DNA of 47,591 bases from Deltaproteobacteria bacterium (GCA_009668975.1 SBEG01000028.1:1-47591), one strand, 5' to 3'; counted from the stretch's first letter, positions 25,537 to 32,440 are shown. The notes: generated by a model from the letters alone, not told the origin. Numbers and translations: made by a program.

Positions 25537-26309
25537 AGATTCTCCTGGTGTAGGATGTTAGCCGTAAGTGCTGCGCCATAGGCGCCATAGAAGTCCGGGT
25601 ATTCCGGAACCAGAACCTGTTTGCTGATAGCCGCGGAAAGGAATTGAACAAGGGCATTGTTCTTCGCGCCTCCGCCGACAAAGAGGATCGCTGTGGCATC
25701 CGGTCTCGTTACCTTCGATAAAAGAGCAACCAATTTTTTCAGCAAGGCTTCATGGATCGCGCGCGCGATGTCTTCGAGCGAAATTCCGGCAGTCAAAAGT
25801 GAAATCACTTCCGACTCGGCAAAAACGGTACAGGTGCTGTTGATTTCAATCGAGTTGTTTCCCTGGAGCGCGGCAGCAACAAGTTCGTTCAGGCTCAGTC
25901 CCAACGACCCTGCCATCATTTCAAAAAACTTTCCCGTGCCGGCGGAACACTTGTCGTTCATCTCGAATTTCAGCAACTGGCCATTCTTCTGATTGATCAA
26001 AAGAGCTTTGGTGTCCTGGCCGCCAAGATCAATGACTGTTTCAATCTCGGGATGGAAATGATGGGCCGAGGTTGCATAGGCCTTGATCTCGGTAATGACC
26101 TCGCCGCCCAGCACTTTTTGTGAAAGTTGTCTTCCATACCCGGTGGAGATGAGGTGGTCCCACGAGTAGCGTTCTTTGATCAGGCTCAATTGAGAGGATA
26201 AATCAATGCTCGTCTCGGTTTGAAAGCGCTCGACAACCTCATAACCTTCACTGTCAAGGAGCACGAACTCGATGCTTCTTGATCCGATATCAATACCTGC
26301 CAGTTTGAT
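25533..26309 (-). CDS. ATP-dependent activator (archerase) of the double-cubane protein
   Basis: About 258 residues of the ASKHA-type activase family. Phosphate-1 loop LAGIDIGSRSIEF, phosphate-2 VIDLGGQDTKALL, the two cluster-binding cysteines in NDKCSAGTGKFFE and STCTVFAESEV, and the adenosine loop FVGGGAKNNALV. The dimer holds one [4Fe-4S] cluster and uses ATP to push electrons into its partner. The first ordinary start codon in frame (GTG at 26264) would delete the phosphate-1 loop. The frame reaches an ATC at 26309-26307, placed five bases after AGGAG, where family members have ATG (M-K-L-A-G-I-D-I-G). I therefore set the start there; it is a non-canonical codon. Stop overlaps the reductase start (ATGA). 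Confidence 0.8.
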   Translation of the reverse strand: MKLAGIDIGSRSIEFVLLDSEGYEVVERFQTETSIDLSSQLSLIKERYSWDHLISTGYGRQLSQKVLGGEVITEIKAYATSAHHFHPEIETVIDLGGQDTKALLINQKNGQLLKFEMNDKCSAGTGKFFEMMAGSLGLSLNELVAAALQGNNSIEINSTCTVFAESEVISLLTAGISLEDIARAIHEALLKKLVALLSKVTRPDATAILFVGGGAKNNALVQFLSAAISKQVLVPEYPDFYGAYGAALTANILHQENL

Positions 26310-26367
26310 AAAAACTCCTGATACATCGAAATGCGCGACGATGATAAGCTGATCTAAAGTTACTGCG

Positions 26368-26397
26368 ACAATACCACTCGGAGCGGGCAGACGTCAA
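26368..26397 (-). promoter_or_regulatory. Possible promoter of the double-cubane operon
   Basis: On the minus strand TTGACG (26397-26392) and TATTGT (26373-26368) are separated by 18 bases, about 60 bases before the activator start. A weak sigma-70-like match. Confidence 0.3.
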
Positions 26398-26817
26398 GCC
26401 AGCGAAAATGGGTTAGCGGTAATGTTGTCCAAGGGTGGTGCAGGGGCAGGGTGGCTGCAACCGATAACTGCCAAATGGCTGCATGTCGCCTGGCATCTAT
26501 CGACTCATCCTTGTAGTTGGTGGCAGCGGACTCCTGTTTTTTTCATATTTCTCCGAGTTGGGAATGCAGCTTTTCGGGACCAAAAACACGGCATCTTCTC
26601 CTTTGCTTGAAAAGAATAATGAGCTAATACTTTGTTTGCGAAATTCAATCCGGAAGTGCCTGGCGGCGGGTTGATCGGTTAACTGGCCAACATTCCTTTT
26701 GGAAGATTATTCGGCAGGTATTTGTATGTAAAACGGTATGTTACGAGGGGTCAATTTTGTTGGATTGGTTTGCGTGGTGAGTCGGGTTGGATGTTGGCCA
26801 TGTCTGGTGATTAAGGA
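26398..26817. other. Intergenic region before the cassette array
   Basis: No protein-like frame. A 10-base inverted repeat TGGCCAACAT (26684-26693) / ATGTTGGCCA (26791-26800) spans 117 bases; its ends resemble the CCAAC/GTTGG ends of attC sites but the interior shows no palindrome. The base composition becomes AT-rich towards the right. Confidence 0.4.
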
Positions 26818-26841
26818 GTTAGACCGAAAAGGAGGATTAAG

Positions 26842-27486
26842 TTGAAACAGGAAAATATAAAAGCGGAAAAAATGAGGCTTATCGATCCGGACCCGATGTC
26901 GATTTTCTTGTCAGTGTTAGGTGCCGTGGGATCAGTTGCATCAATTATTTCGTACCTTGAACAAAGAAAAGAAAGGACATATTGGTCTGATAAATATTCT
27001 GAGAGAAAAAGAGCTCAGCTTATTGAAGCCGTTGCAGATATTGAATCCAACCTTACTCAAATTGAAGGACAGATTCAAAAACTAAAAATATTCATTCAGC
27101 TATACGGTGAGAATAGCAAGCCCATTAACAGGCGTCCTTTCCGTTTCGGAGAAGTAAAAATTTTTTTCCACCATAAAGCATTTCAAGAATTTGGGCAACT
27201 ACATGTAAAAACAACAACTTTAACGACCAAAGTAGTCCGTTCTGTATATAACGCACTAAATCTAATTGACGAACTGGGAATTGAAGTTGATAAAGGGCAT
27301 TTTAAAAGGCTTATAGAACTTCAAAGCGAACTTAACCTTGCTATATCAGGAGATACCTCTTACGAACAAGCGATTGACTTAAATATAAAAGTAATCGATA
27401 TGGCAAGGGACGTTGCAAATAGAATGCGAGAAGATTTTGGTCTTGAACCTAGTCCCGATCAGGATTCTGGGGTTCCACGATGGTAA
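26842..27486 (+). CDS. Cassette ORF A, orphan coiled-coil protein
   Basis: 214 residues from a TTG start with a perfect AAAAGGAGG site six bases upstream. One hydrophobic stretch (about 19-37, MSIFLSVLGAVGSVASIIS) is followed by a basic turn and long charged helices likely to form coiled coil (SERKRAQLIEAVADIESNL). It may be tethered to the membrane by its N-terminus. I do not recognise the family. The base composition is much richer in A and T than the flanking genes. The stop lies one base before an attC site, as in a typical cassette. Confidence 0.7.
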   Translation: MKQENIKAEKMRLIDPDPMSIFLSVLGAVGSVASIISYLEQRKERTYWSDKYSERKRAQLIEAVADIESNLTQIEGQIQKLKIFIQLYGENSKPINRRPFRFGEVKIFFHHKAFQEFGQLHVKTTTLTTKVVRSVYNALNLIDELGIEVDKGHFKRLIELQSELNLAISGDTSYEQAIDLNIKVIDMARDVANRMREDFGLEPSPDQDSGVPRW

Positions 27487-27487
27487 T

Positions 27488-27551
27488 GTCTAACCAGCGG
27501 CGACAGCGGTCTCCGCTGACGCTCCGCCGCTGGCGCCTTGAGACGTTGGAT
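27488..27551 (+). repeat. attC site 1
   Basis: Left core GTCTAAC (27488-27494) fits RYYYAAC and right core GTTGGAT (27545-27551) fits GTTRRRY. Between them CAGCGGCG and CGCCGCTG are perfectly complementary, with an inner AGCGG-TCT-CCGCT hairpin. Total 64 bases, within the known range for attC. The sequence between L' and R' (GCGCCTTGAGAC) resembles that of site 2. Confidence 0.75.
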
Positions 27552-27559
27552 AGGACTGA

Positions 27560-28144
27560 ATGAATAAAACCTCAAACTTAATTCTTGCTGCATTTTGCTT
27601 CTTCCTGTTTTGGGCTGGAATTGCATATTGTCAAATGAACAAATGGACTGTTGGTTCAATCTGCTTTTTGACCGGCCTAATCGGCATAATCTCAACATAT
27701 ATAGCTGATAAACGACGCGAAAAAAGGGAAGAGATTAAACAAGATAAAATCAATAAAGTTAGAATAGATCAGCTAATAGAGGAGTTCAGTAGATCCGACT
27801 ACTTTGTATTGAAAATAATAATTGGACGTACTGAAATGATATTAAACGGAATTGGCTTCACTCCGGCAAAGTCTAACTTTGTTACAACGGCTGATTTTGT
27901 TGCAACGACTGACTTTATTGCTTGGAGTGATGTGAAAAAAATATCGACCTTTAAAAATGGCGGAGGCTCAAGATCAGAGCCTACTCCCTACTATGTTTTA
28001 TCAATAACTTTGGCAAACAATAAATTAATTTGGACTAAATTTAAAAAAGCTACCGAACATGCAAAAGTAGTTGAAGCCATATCTCAATGGCTATGGAAAA
28101 GACAAACTCTAAAAGAACGCGAACCGCTGGCTGAAATCAGATAA
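27560..28144 (+). CDS. Cassette ORF B, small membrane-anchored orphan
   Basis: 194 residues. Two hydrophobic helices near the start (about 6-23 and 30-50: LILAAFCFFLFWAGIAY and VGSICFLTGLIGIISTY), then a basic/acidic stretch and a beta-rich soluble domain (FVLKIIIGRTEMILNGIG ... YYVLSITLANNKLIWTKF) that looks PH-like. I do not recognise a family. ATG lies eight bases after the attC 1 right core and the stop codon TAA sits inside the left core of attC 2, the classic one-ORF cassette arrangement. AT-rich. Confidence 0.7.
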   Translation: MNKTSNLILAAFCFFLFWAGIAYCQMNKWTVGSICFLTGLIGIISTYIADKRREKREEIKQDKINKVRIDQLIEEFSRSDYFVLKIIIGRTEMILNGIGFTPAKSNFVTTADFVATTDFIAWSDVKKISTFKNGGGSRSEPTPYYVLSITLANNKLIWTKFKKATEHAKVVEAISQWLWKRQTLKEREPLAEIR

Positions 28145-28231
28145 CCCGAATTATCATAAAGCTCCTACCACTCGGCGGCAGCTGGTCATCGCGGAGGACC
28201 GCGCTGCCGCTGCGCCTCGACCACGTTGAAT
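28139..28231 (+). repeat. attC site 2
   Basis: Right core GTTGAAT (28225-28231) fits GTTRRRY. Left core AGATAAC (28139-28145) keeps the essential AAC and contains the stop codon of ORF B. GCGGCAGC (28175-28182) pairs with GCTGCCGC (28203-28210). The right half (GCCGCTGCGCCTCGACC then CGTTGAAT) is clearly related to that of site 1. Length 93 bases. Confidence 0.65.
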
Positions 28232-28361
28232 AAATAATGCCAAACTTCTGAAACTCGAAAAATTATTTACGCAAACCCATTAGAAGCCCGTGTGTCAGCA
28301 ACGGGTGAATTTTATGAACTTATTGCCGTCCTCTTTGGTCTTCGCAACTACGAGGCATTGT

Positions 28362-28865
28362 ATGAATGATGAAAATATCAGAATGGGAATTCTGACCACA
28401 GCGACTTCAAAACAACCATCTAAATATTTAGTAGGTATCCTTTTAAGCGTGTTCTTTCTAACCATTGGGGTTTTAAGGCTTGGCCAAGCATATATTGACC
28501 ACGGAAACAGTCTGGAACCGCCCAAGTATAGCAAATTGAAGGAAATCACTGGCATACTTGAAAAAGCTAGTTATGGCAGTGCTACGGGGATTGCAGTGAG
28601 GGATGCCAAAACTTACGCCAGATATTCCTGTAGATATGGGCGATGCAGTTACAGAGATTCCGATATTGGCAAGCCATCCCGGCTGCTTGTCCATGGTAAG
28701 GTAATTTACCAGATTGAAGTCAATAACATGATTAGGTTTAGCTATGCTGAAAAAATCAGGCGCACTGCCAGGGATATCAGGATTGGGGCGATAGCTCTAA
28801 TAATTGGTGTCATTCCAATAATTGCGATATTTGTTCTCAAAATATTGGCACGCAGGTTTAAGTAA
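28362..28865 (+). CDS. Cassette ORF C, two-helix membrane orphan
   Basis: About 167 residues from the ATG at 28362 (GAGG upstream); the frame is open to 28290. A transmembrane helix at about 22-42 (LVGILLSVFFLTIGVLRL), an outside domain with a cysteine pair (YSCRYGRCSYRD), and a second helix near the C-terminus (IGAIALIIGVIPIIAIFVL) ending in basic residues. The outline recalls DUF3592-type proteins but I would not assign it. AT-rich like its two predecessors. Confidence 0.65.
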   Translation: MNDENIRMGILTTATSKQPSKYLVGILLSVFFLTIGVLRLGQAYIDHGNSLEPPKYSKLKEITGILEKASYGSATGIAVRDAKTYARYSCRYGRCSYRDSDIGKPSRLLVHGKVIYQIEVNNMIRFSYAEKIRRTARDIRIGAIALIIGVIPIIAIFVLKILARRFK

Positions 28866-29007
28866 TGGCTATTTATGAAGACTGAGAGGATGTTGGTAGC
28901 TTTTGTAAGTTATTGAGAAAAACAGGTTTTCAACCAAGTGGGTCCGTGATGTGGTCGGACCAAATCAATTTATTGATATTTCATGGTTTTGCCCCAAAAA
29001 AAAAGCA

Positions 29008-29060
29008 TAGGGGTCAGGTCTACATTCTACACTAAATGCAGAATGTAGACCTGACCCCTA
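29008..29060. repeat. REP-like perfect palindrome, 21-bp arms
   Basis: Arms 29008-29028 and 29040-29060 are exact inverted copies with an 11-base loop; they open with TAGGGGTCAGGTCTACATT. The GGGGTCAGGTCT word is, as I recall, common in REP-type elements mobilised by REP-associated tyrosine transposases in proteobacteria. No transposase gene is present. A truncated relative lies at 32311. Confidence 0.75.
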
Positions 29061-29233
29061 ATGATTCCCATTCTTCCGCATGGCTACAAAGACCCAGGCA
29101 AGTTACCAGCAGTTTTGCAACTGCTCAGAAACTCGACCCAATTTAATGATAAGGCACTTTCGTAGCCTTACGGCGGGAAATATGGGACAACTCCCCATTT
29201 TCCATTTTTATGAAGTGATAGAAGATTAGGAGT

Positions 29234-29294
29234 ACCCAACCAAACCATAAGACCTGCCCTAAAACCCGGGAGGTCAATGGCTGCCCCGTTGTCG
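29234..29294 (+). repeat. Degenerate attC-like site
   Basis: Left core ACCCAAC fits RYYYAAC. CCATAAGACCT pairs with AGGTCAATGG with a small bulge, and the loop TAAAACC matches the loops of sites at 30352 and 31590. The right core is GTTGTCG, which departs from GTTRRRY. Length 61 bases. It would separate ORF C from the KilA-N gene. Confidence 0.4.
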
Positions 29295-29422
29295 CCGGTG
29301 ACCAAATGGATACAAAATATATGCTCTTAACCGTTTAGGCAAAGATGTTGTTTCCGGGCGCGGCGACAGGCTCCATCTCTCAGAGCATTTTGATATAATT
29401 GTCAGCAAGATGGGGGGCAGGC

Positions 29423-30286
29423 ATGAGCATAGCCAACAAAAATACGGTGGATGTCCAAGGTACGACGGTTAGTTTCGTCAGCAGAGGAAGCGAGGATTTT
29501 ATCAGCCTTACGGACATCGCCAAATATAAGAATCCTGACCACGCTGATGATGTGATCCGGAACAGGATTCGGAACAGGAACACCATTGAATTCCTCGGCA
29601 AATGGGAACGTCTCAACAACCCTGATTTTAATCCCGTCGAATTCGACGGGATTATATTTCGGACAGGCCTCAACAGCATTACGCTCACGCCTAAGCAATG
29701 GGTCGAGAAAACCCGCGCCACAGGGATTGTGTCGCGAGCCGGACGCTACGGCGGTACGTATGCACACAAGGACATTGCCTTCGAGTTCGCCTCCTGGGTC
29801 TCCGTTGAGTTCAAGCTCTACCTCATCAAGGAGTTCCAGCGCCCCAAGGAAGACGAAAACCGCCGACTCTCACTCACATGGAACCTGAACCGCACCCTGT
29901 CCAAGCTTAACTACCGCATCCATACCGACGCTATTTGCGAGCATCTTATCCCGCCGAAAATCACGCATTCGCAAGCGGCCATCACCTACGCCAGCGAAGC
30001 CGACCTGCTAAACATGGCGCTCATCGGCCTGACCGCGAAAGAGTGGCGCGACGCAAATCCCAAGCTTGACGGGAACATGCGCGACCACGCCACCGTAGAG
30101 CAGTTACTCGTGCTCGCCAACATCGAGGGAATGAACGCTGAATTCATCCACATGAACCTTCCGCCAGGCGACCGCCTGAAACGTCTCAACCAGATCGCCA
30201 TTCGCCAGATGCAAACGCTCACAGCCGCACCCGTGCGCCCAATCCCCGGCAGAATTGAAAAAAGGGAGTTGAGCGAGGATAATTGA
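29423..30286 (+). CDS. KilA-N domain protein
   Basis: 287 residues from the ATG at 29423 with a G-rich ribosome site (GGGGGGCAGG). The N-terminal part (SLTDIAKYKNPDHADDVIRNRIRNRNTIEFLGKWE ... KQWVEKTRATGIVSRAGRYGGTYAHKDIAFEFASWVS) is a KilA-N DNA-binding domain, normally seen in phage and large DNA virus proteins. The C-terminal half (residues about 170-270) is helical and resembles the regions that accompany KilA-N in bacterial chromosomal copies. Composition is GC-richer than ORFs A-C. It lies between two attC-like sites, so it is probably a cassette gene of different origin, possibly phage. Confidence 0.8.
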   Translation: MSIANKNTVDVQGTTVSFVSRGSEDFISLTDIAKYKNPDHADDVIRNRIRNRNTIEFLGKWERLNNPDFNPVEFDGIIFRTGLNSITLTPKQWVEKTRATGIVSRAGRYGGTYAHKDIAFEFASWVSVEFKLYLIKEFQRPKEDENRRLSLTWNLNRTLSKLNYRIHTDAICEHLIPPKITHSQAAITYASEADLLNMALIGLTAKEWRDANPKLDGNMRDHATVEQLLVLANIEGMNAEFIHMNLPPGDRLKRLNQIAIRQMQTLTAAPVRPIPGRIEKRELSEDN

Positions 30287-30351
30287 CAACAAAGAAGGTG
30301 GGTGTCAAAGCTACACATTTGACAAAAAAGCAGACGGCTAATAATGTGAAA

Positions 30352-30409
30352 TCCCAACCATGCAGAAGCAGCGGCCAAAAACCGCCGCTGTCCTCCCGAT
30401 CCGTTGGCC
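30352..30409 (+). repeat. attC site 3
   Basis: Ends CCCAAC and GTTGG (cores TCCCAAC 30352-30358 and GTTGGCC 30403-30409) are complementary. CAGCGGC pairs with GCCGCTG around a CAAAAAC loop. It shares GAAGCASCGGCCWAAAACCG and GTYCTCC with site 4 and has the same length (58 bases), so the two are homologous repeats. Confidence 0.7.
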
Positions 30410-30453
30410 GCTAAAAATGAGAAGAATAATTTTTACACTTTGAGGAATATCAA

Positions 30454-31536
30454 ATGTTATCTGTTTCTGAACAACTGAATCAATTGGGATGGGATGAATG
30501 GTTTGAAACAAAGGCGCAAGATAACATCTCGGAAGGACAACGTGTTGCACGTGTTATTGCAGTTGATCGTGAGCAACTTCTCGTAATAGATGAAACTGGC
30601 GAATATCGCGCAAAGCTTGCTGGCCGTTTTCTATATGCGATGGAGCAGCCGAGTGACTTCCCTTGTGTTGGAGATTGGGTATCCATTCAGCACCGTGGCT
30701 CTGACGATTTTGGAATAATTCATGACGTCATTCCGAGAAAGTCGTTTCTTCGTCGTAAGGCTGCGGGAGATACCATTGAATACCAGATGATTGCGTCGAA
30801 TATTGACGTAGCATTAATCGTCCAGTCCTGTCAGTTCGACTTCAATGTTAACAGGCTTGAACGTTATTTGGTAATGGTAAGGAATGGGCACGTAGACCCT
30901 GTCATTTTACTCACAAAAACTGACTTGGTCGGTCCTGAAACACTCCAAGAACAAATTGATGAAATTAGAAATGCTGGAATAACCACGGAGGTAATCGCGT
31001 TTAGTAATATCACCGGAGAAGGGGTTAACAATGTGCGCGACATTCTACAATCCGGGAAAACCTACAGTCTTTTAGGTTCATCAGGGGTTGGCAAAAGCAC
31101 TTTGATAAACCAACTGATTGGCCGTAAGATACTTGAGACCAAAATGGTGAGTGGTACTGGAGAAGGGCGACATACGACGGTGCGTCGCGAACTCATACTA
31201 TTGAGTAATGGTGCAATGCTGATAGATAACCCAGGAATGCGTGAATTTGGCATTATGGGAGCTGAGGAAGGAATGGGCGACAGCTTTGCTGATATCTATG
31301 TGTTAGCATCGAAATGCAAATATCGTGATTGCACCCACTCGAATGAAAAAGGTTGTGCTGTTTTGGCTGCAGTTGAGGAAGGAAGCCTCCATCGGGCACA
31401 CTATCAAAACTTTATCAAACTGAGGACTGAATCAGAGTTTCACGATCTGTCGTATCTTGAAAAGCGAAACAAGGATAAGGCATTCGGTCGCTACATTAAG
31501 TCTGCCAAGAAAGATCTGGGAATCAACCGCAAGTAA
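30454..31536 (+). CDS. rsgA: Ribosome small-subunit GTPase RsgA (cassette-borne)
   Basis: 360 residues, complete. N-terminal OB domain to about 110, circularly permuted GTPase domain with G4 LLTKTDLV before G1 GSSGVGKSTL and G3 DNPGMREF, and C-terminal zinc knuckle (CKYRDCTHSNEKGCAV). RsgA helps mature the 30S subunit and is released by GTP hydrolysis. GAGGAA ribosome site. The gene is flanked by attC sites 3 and 4, so it sits in a cassette of about 1.24 kb. Base composition is lower in GC than the core genes. A second chromosomal rsgA elsewhere is expected but cannot be seen here. Confidence 0.93.
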   Translation: MLSVSEQLNQLGWDEWFETKAQDNISEGQRVARVIAVDREQLLVIDETGEYRAKLAGRFLYAMEQPSDFPCVGDWVSIQHRGSDDFGIIHDVIPRKSFLRRKAAGDTIEYQMIASNIDVALIVQSCQFDFNVNRLERYLVMVRNGHVDPVILLTKTDLVGPETLQEQIDEIRNAGITTEVIAFSNITGEGVNNVRDILQSGKTYSLLGSSGVGKSTLINQLIGRKILETKMVSGTGEGRHTTVRRELILLSNGAMLIDNPGMREFGIMGAEEGMGDSFADIYVLASKCKYRDCTHSNEKGCAVLAAVEEGSLHRAHYQNFIKLRTESEFHDLSYLEKRNKDKAFGRYIKSAKKDLGINRK

Positions 31537-31544
31537 TTAAGGAG

Positions 31545-31565
31545 AATAAGGGGTACTTTCCCATT
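31545..31565. repeat. Small hairpin repeat, copy 1
   Basis: AATAAGGGGTACTTTCCC followed by ATT is a short GGGR/YCCC hairpin. A related sequence lies at 32390-32410, so the pair brackets the ATC-hydrolase-like gene. Confidence 0.4.
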
Positions 31566-31589
31566 CAAATGCGCAACGGAAAGAGGATT

Positions 31590-31647
31590 TGTCAACAAGG
31601 AAGAAGCACCGGCCTAAAACCGCCGGTGTTCTCCTAGCGCGTTGGAC
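31590..31647 (+). repeat. attC site 4
   Basis: Right core GTTGGAC (31641-31647) fits GTTRRRY; left core TGTCAAC (31590-31596) keeps TCAAC and pairs with it. CACCGGC and GCCGGTG are complementary around CTAAAAC. There is one unpaired G in the left arm, as in functional attC sites. Homologous to site 3. Confidence 0.75.
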
Positions 31648-31663
31648 AAGGAAATCATACCGA

Positions 31664-31840
31664 ATGCGAATTTATTATCTTGATGAGCCATTAGATCTTG
31701 TAAGGAAAGTGAGAGCCGTTCTGGACTCGCCTCCACAACATAAGGGTGTCAGAGAAACGCAGAGATGTAATTTTCGCTCGATCAGGACACTGCACAAGGA
31801 GTCAAACAATGAACAAGCAAGGCACTATCACATTCCTTGA
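31664..31840 (+). pseudogene. Possible truncated cassette ORF after attC 4
   Basis: A frame that starts 16 bases after the attC 4 core with MRIYYLDEPLDLVRKVRAVL and then loses protein-like character before overlapping the next gene out of frame. It may be the 5' part of a cassette gene whose remainder, with its attC, was lost; this would mark the right end of the array. Confidence 0.35.
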
Positions 31841-32315
31841 AAAAGTCAGGATTCAGGCTCGGGTTCTGGTGCCGCTCATCAAAGCTTTTGAACGTGAACT
31901 CGGGTCAGACCGCGCTCGTTCACTCGCCAGGGAAGCCCTTCAGAACTCGGTCCGCCAGAGCTATGCAAAGCTTCGCGAGAAGAACCCCGGCAATCCGGTC
32001 GAACTCATTCCCGGCGGCATTGCCTTGTTTGCGGAGGACGCGCTGGAATACGAGGTAATCGTTCACACCTCCGAGGTATTCGATTTTAATGTCACCAAAT
32101 GTGCCTACGCGGATTTCTATAAAGCCATGGGTGAGCCGGATCTGGGATTCCTTTTTGTGTGCGAACAGGACCACGCAATAGCAGAAGGGCTGGGCTCAGA
32201 CCTGGAGTTCAGGCGAACTCAGACCATAATGCAGGGGGCAACCCACTGCGACTTTCGGTTTCGACACATAACCATCGGAAGCGATCCCAATAATGACAGT
32301 CTAGGGGAGCCATAG
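31809..32315 (+). CDS. L-2-amino-thiazoline-4-carboxylate hydrolase-like protein
   Basis: 168 residues from the ATG at 31809 (AAGGAG upstream). The late segments CAYADFYKAMGEPDLGFLFVC, EQDHAIAEGLGSDLEFRRTQT and IMQGATHCDFRF are hallmarks of the ATC-hydrolase family, some members of which take part in bacterial conversion of a thiazoline to cysteine. Many members are only annotated by similarity, so the substrate is open. The stop codon lies in a REP-like fragment (32311-32327), which may have changed the last residues. First clear gene right of the cassette array. Confidence 0.75.
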   Translation: MNKQGTITFLEKVRIQARVLVPLIKAFERELGSDRARSLAREALQNSVRQSYAKLREKNPGNPVELIPGGIALFAEDALEYEVIVHTSEVFDFNVTKCAYADFYKAMGEPDLGFLFVCEQDHAIAEGLGSDLEFRRTQTIMQGATHCDFRFRHITIGSDPNNDSLGEP

Positions 32316-32327
32316 GGTCAGGACTTG
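32311..32327. repeat. Half REP-like element
   Basis: CATAGGGTCAGGACTT matches the left arm of the palindrome at 29008 (CATAGGGGTCAGGTCT) with one missing and one changed base. The other arm is absent. Confidence 0.45.
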
Positions 32328-32389
32328 ATACCTTGATTATGGCCAACTGCATGAAAATAGAAGTATATGTTTGCAAAAAATAGAGGGGA

Positions 32390-32410
32390 AATAGGGATAC
32401 TTCCCTGTTT
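32390..32410. repeat. Small hairpin repeat, copy 2
   Basis: AATAGGGATACTTCCCTG and following T run; related to the sequence at 31545-31565. It forms AGGGA-TACT-TCCCT just before the zinc-ribbon gene. Confidence 0.45.
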
Positions 32411-32440
32411 TCAGCTTAGATAAATGGGGAGGTGTCCCGA

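Larger units (their letters stand above)
28866..29422. other. Intergenic stretch with REP palindrome and weak attC
   Basis: No protein-like frame in 557 bases. It holds the long palindrome at 29008-29060 and a degenerate attC-like site at 29234-29294. The rest shows no structure that I can name. Confidence 0.5.
26818..31647 (+). mobile_element. Integron-type gene cassette array without integrase (CALIN)
   Basis: Four to five attC-like sites (27488, 28139, 29234, 30352, 31590) in the same orientation follow ORFs that all run left to right. A GTTRRRY-type junction (GTTAGAC, 26818-26824) precedes the first ORF, as expected for the left cassette boundary. Cassettes by the G^TT rule: about 26818-27545, 27546-28225, 28226-29288, 29289-30403, 30404-31641. 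The first three ORFs are AT-rich orphans, unlike the surrounding chromosome. No tyrosine recombinase (IntI) gene lies in the window, hence CALIN. Identification rests on motif and fold pattern read by eye. Confidence 0.65.

Noticed and set aside
26280..26330. ATG at about 26325 as start of the activator
   Set aside because: It is out of frame with the phosphate-1 loop and would need a frameshift.
26684..26800. TGGCCAACAT / ATGTTGGCCA as a long attC or attI site
   Set aside because: The outer arms resemble attC ends but there is no internal palindrome, and no integrase lies beside it.
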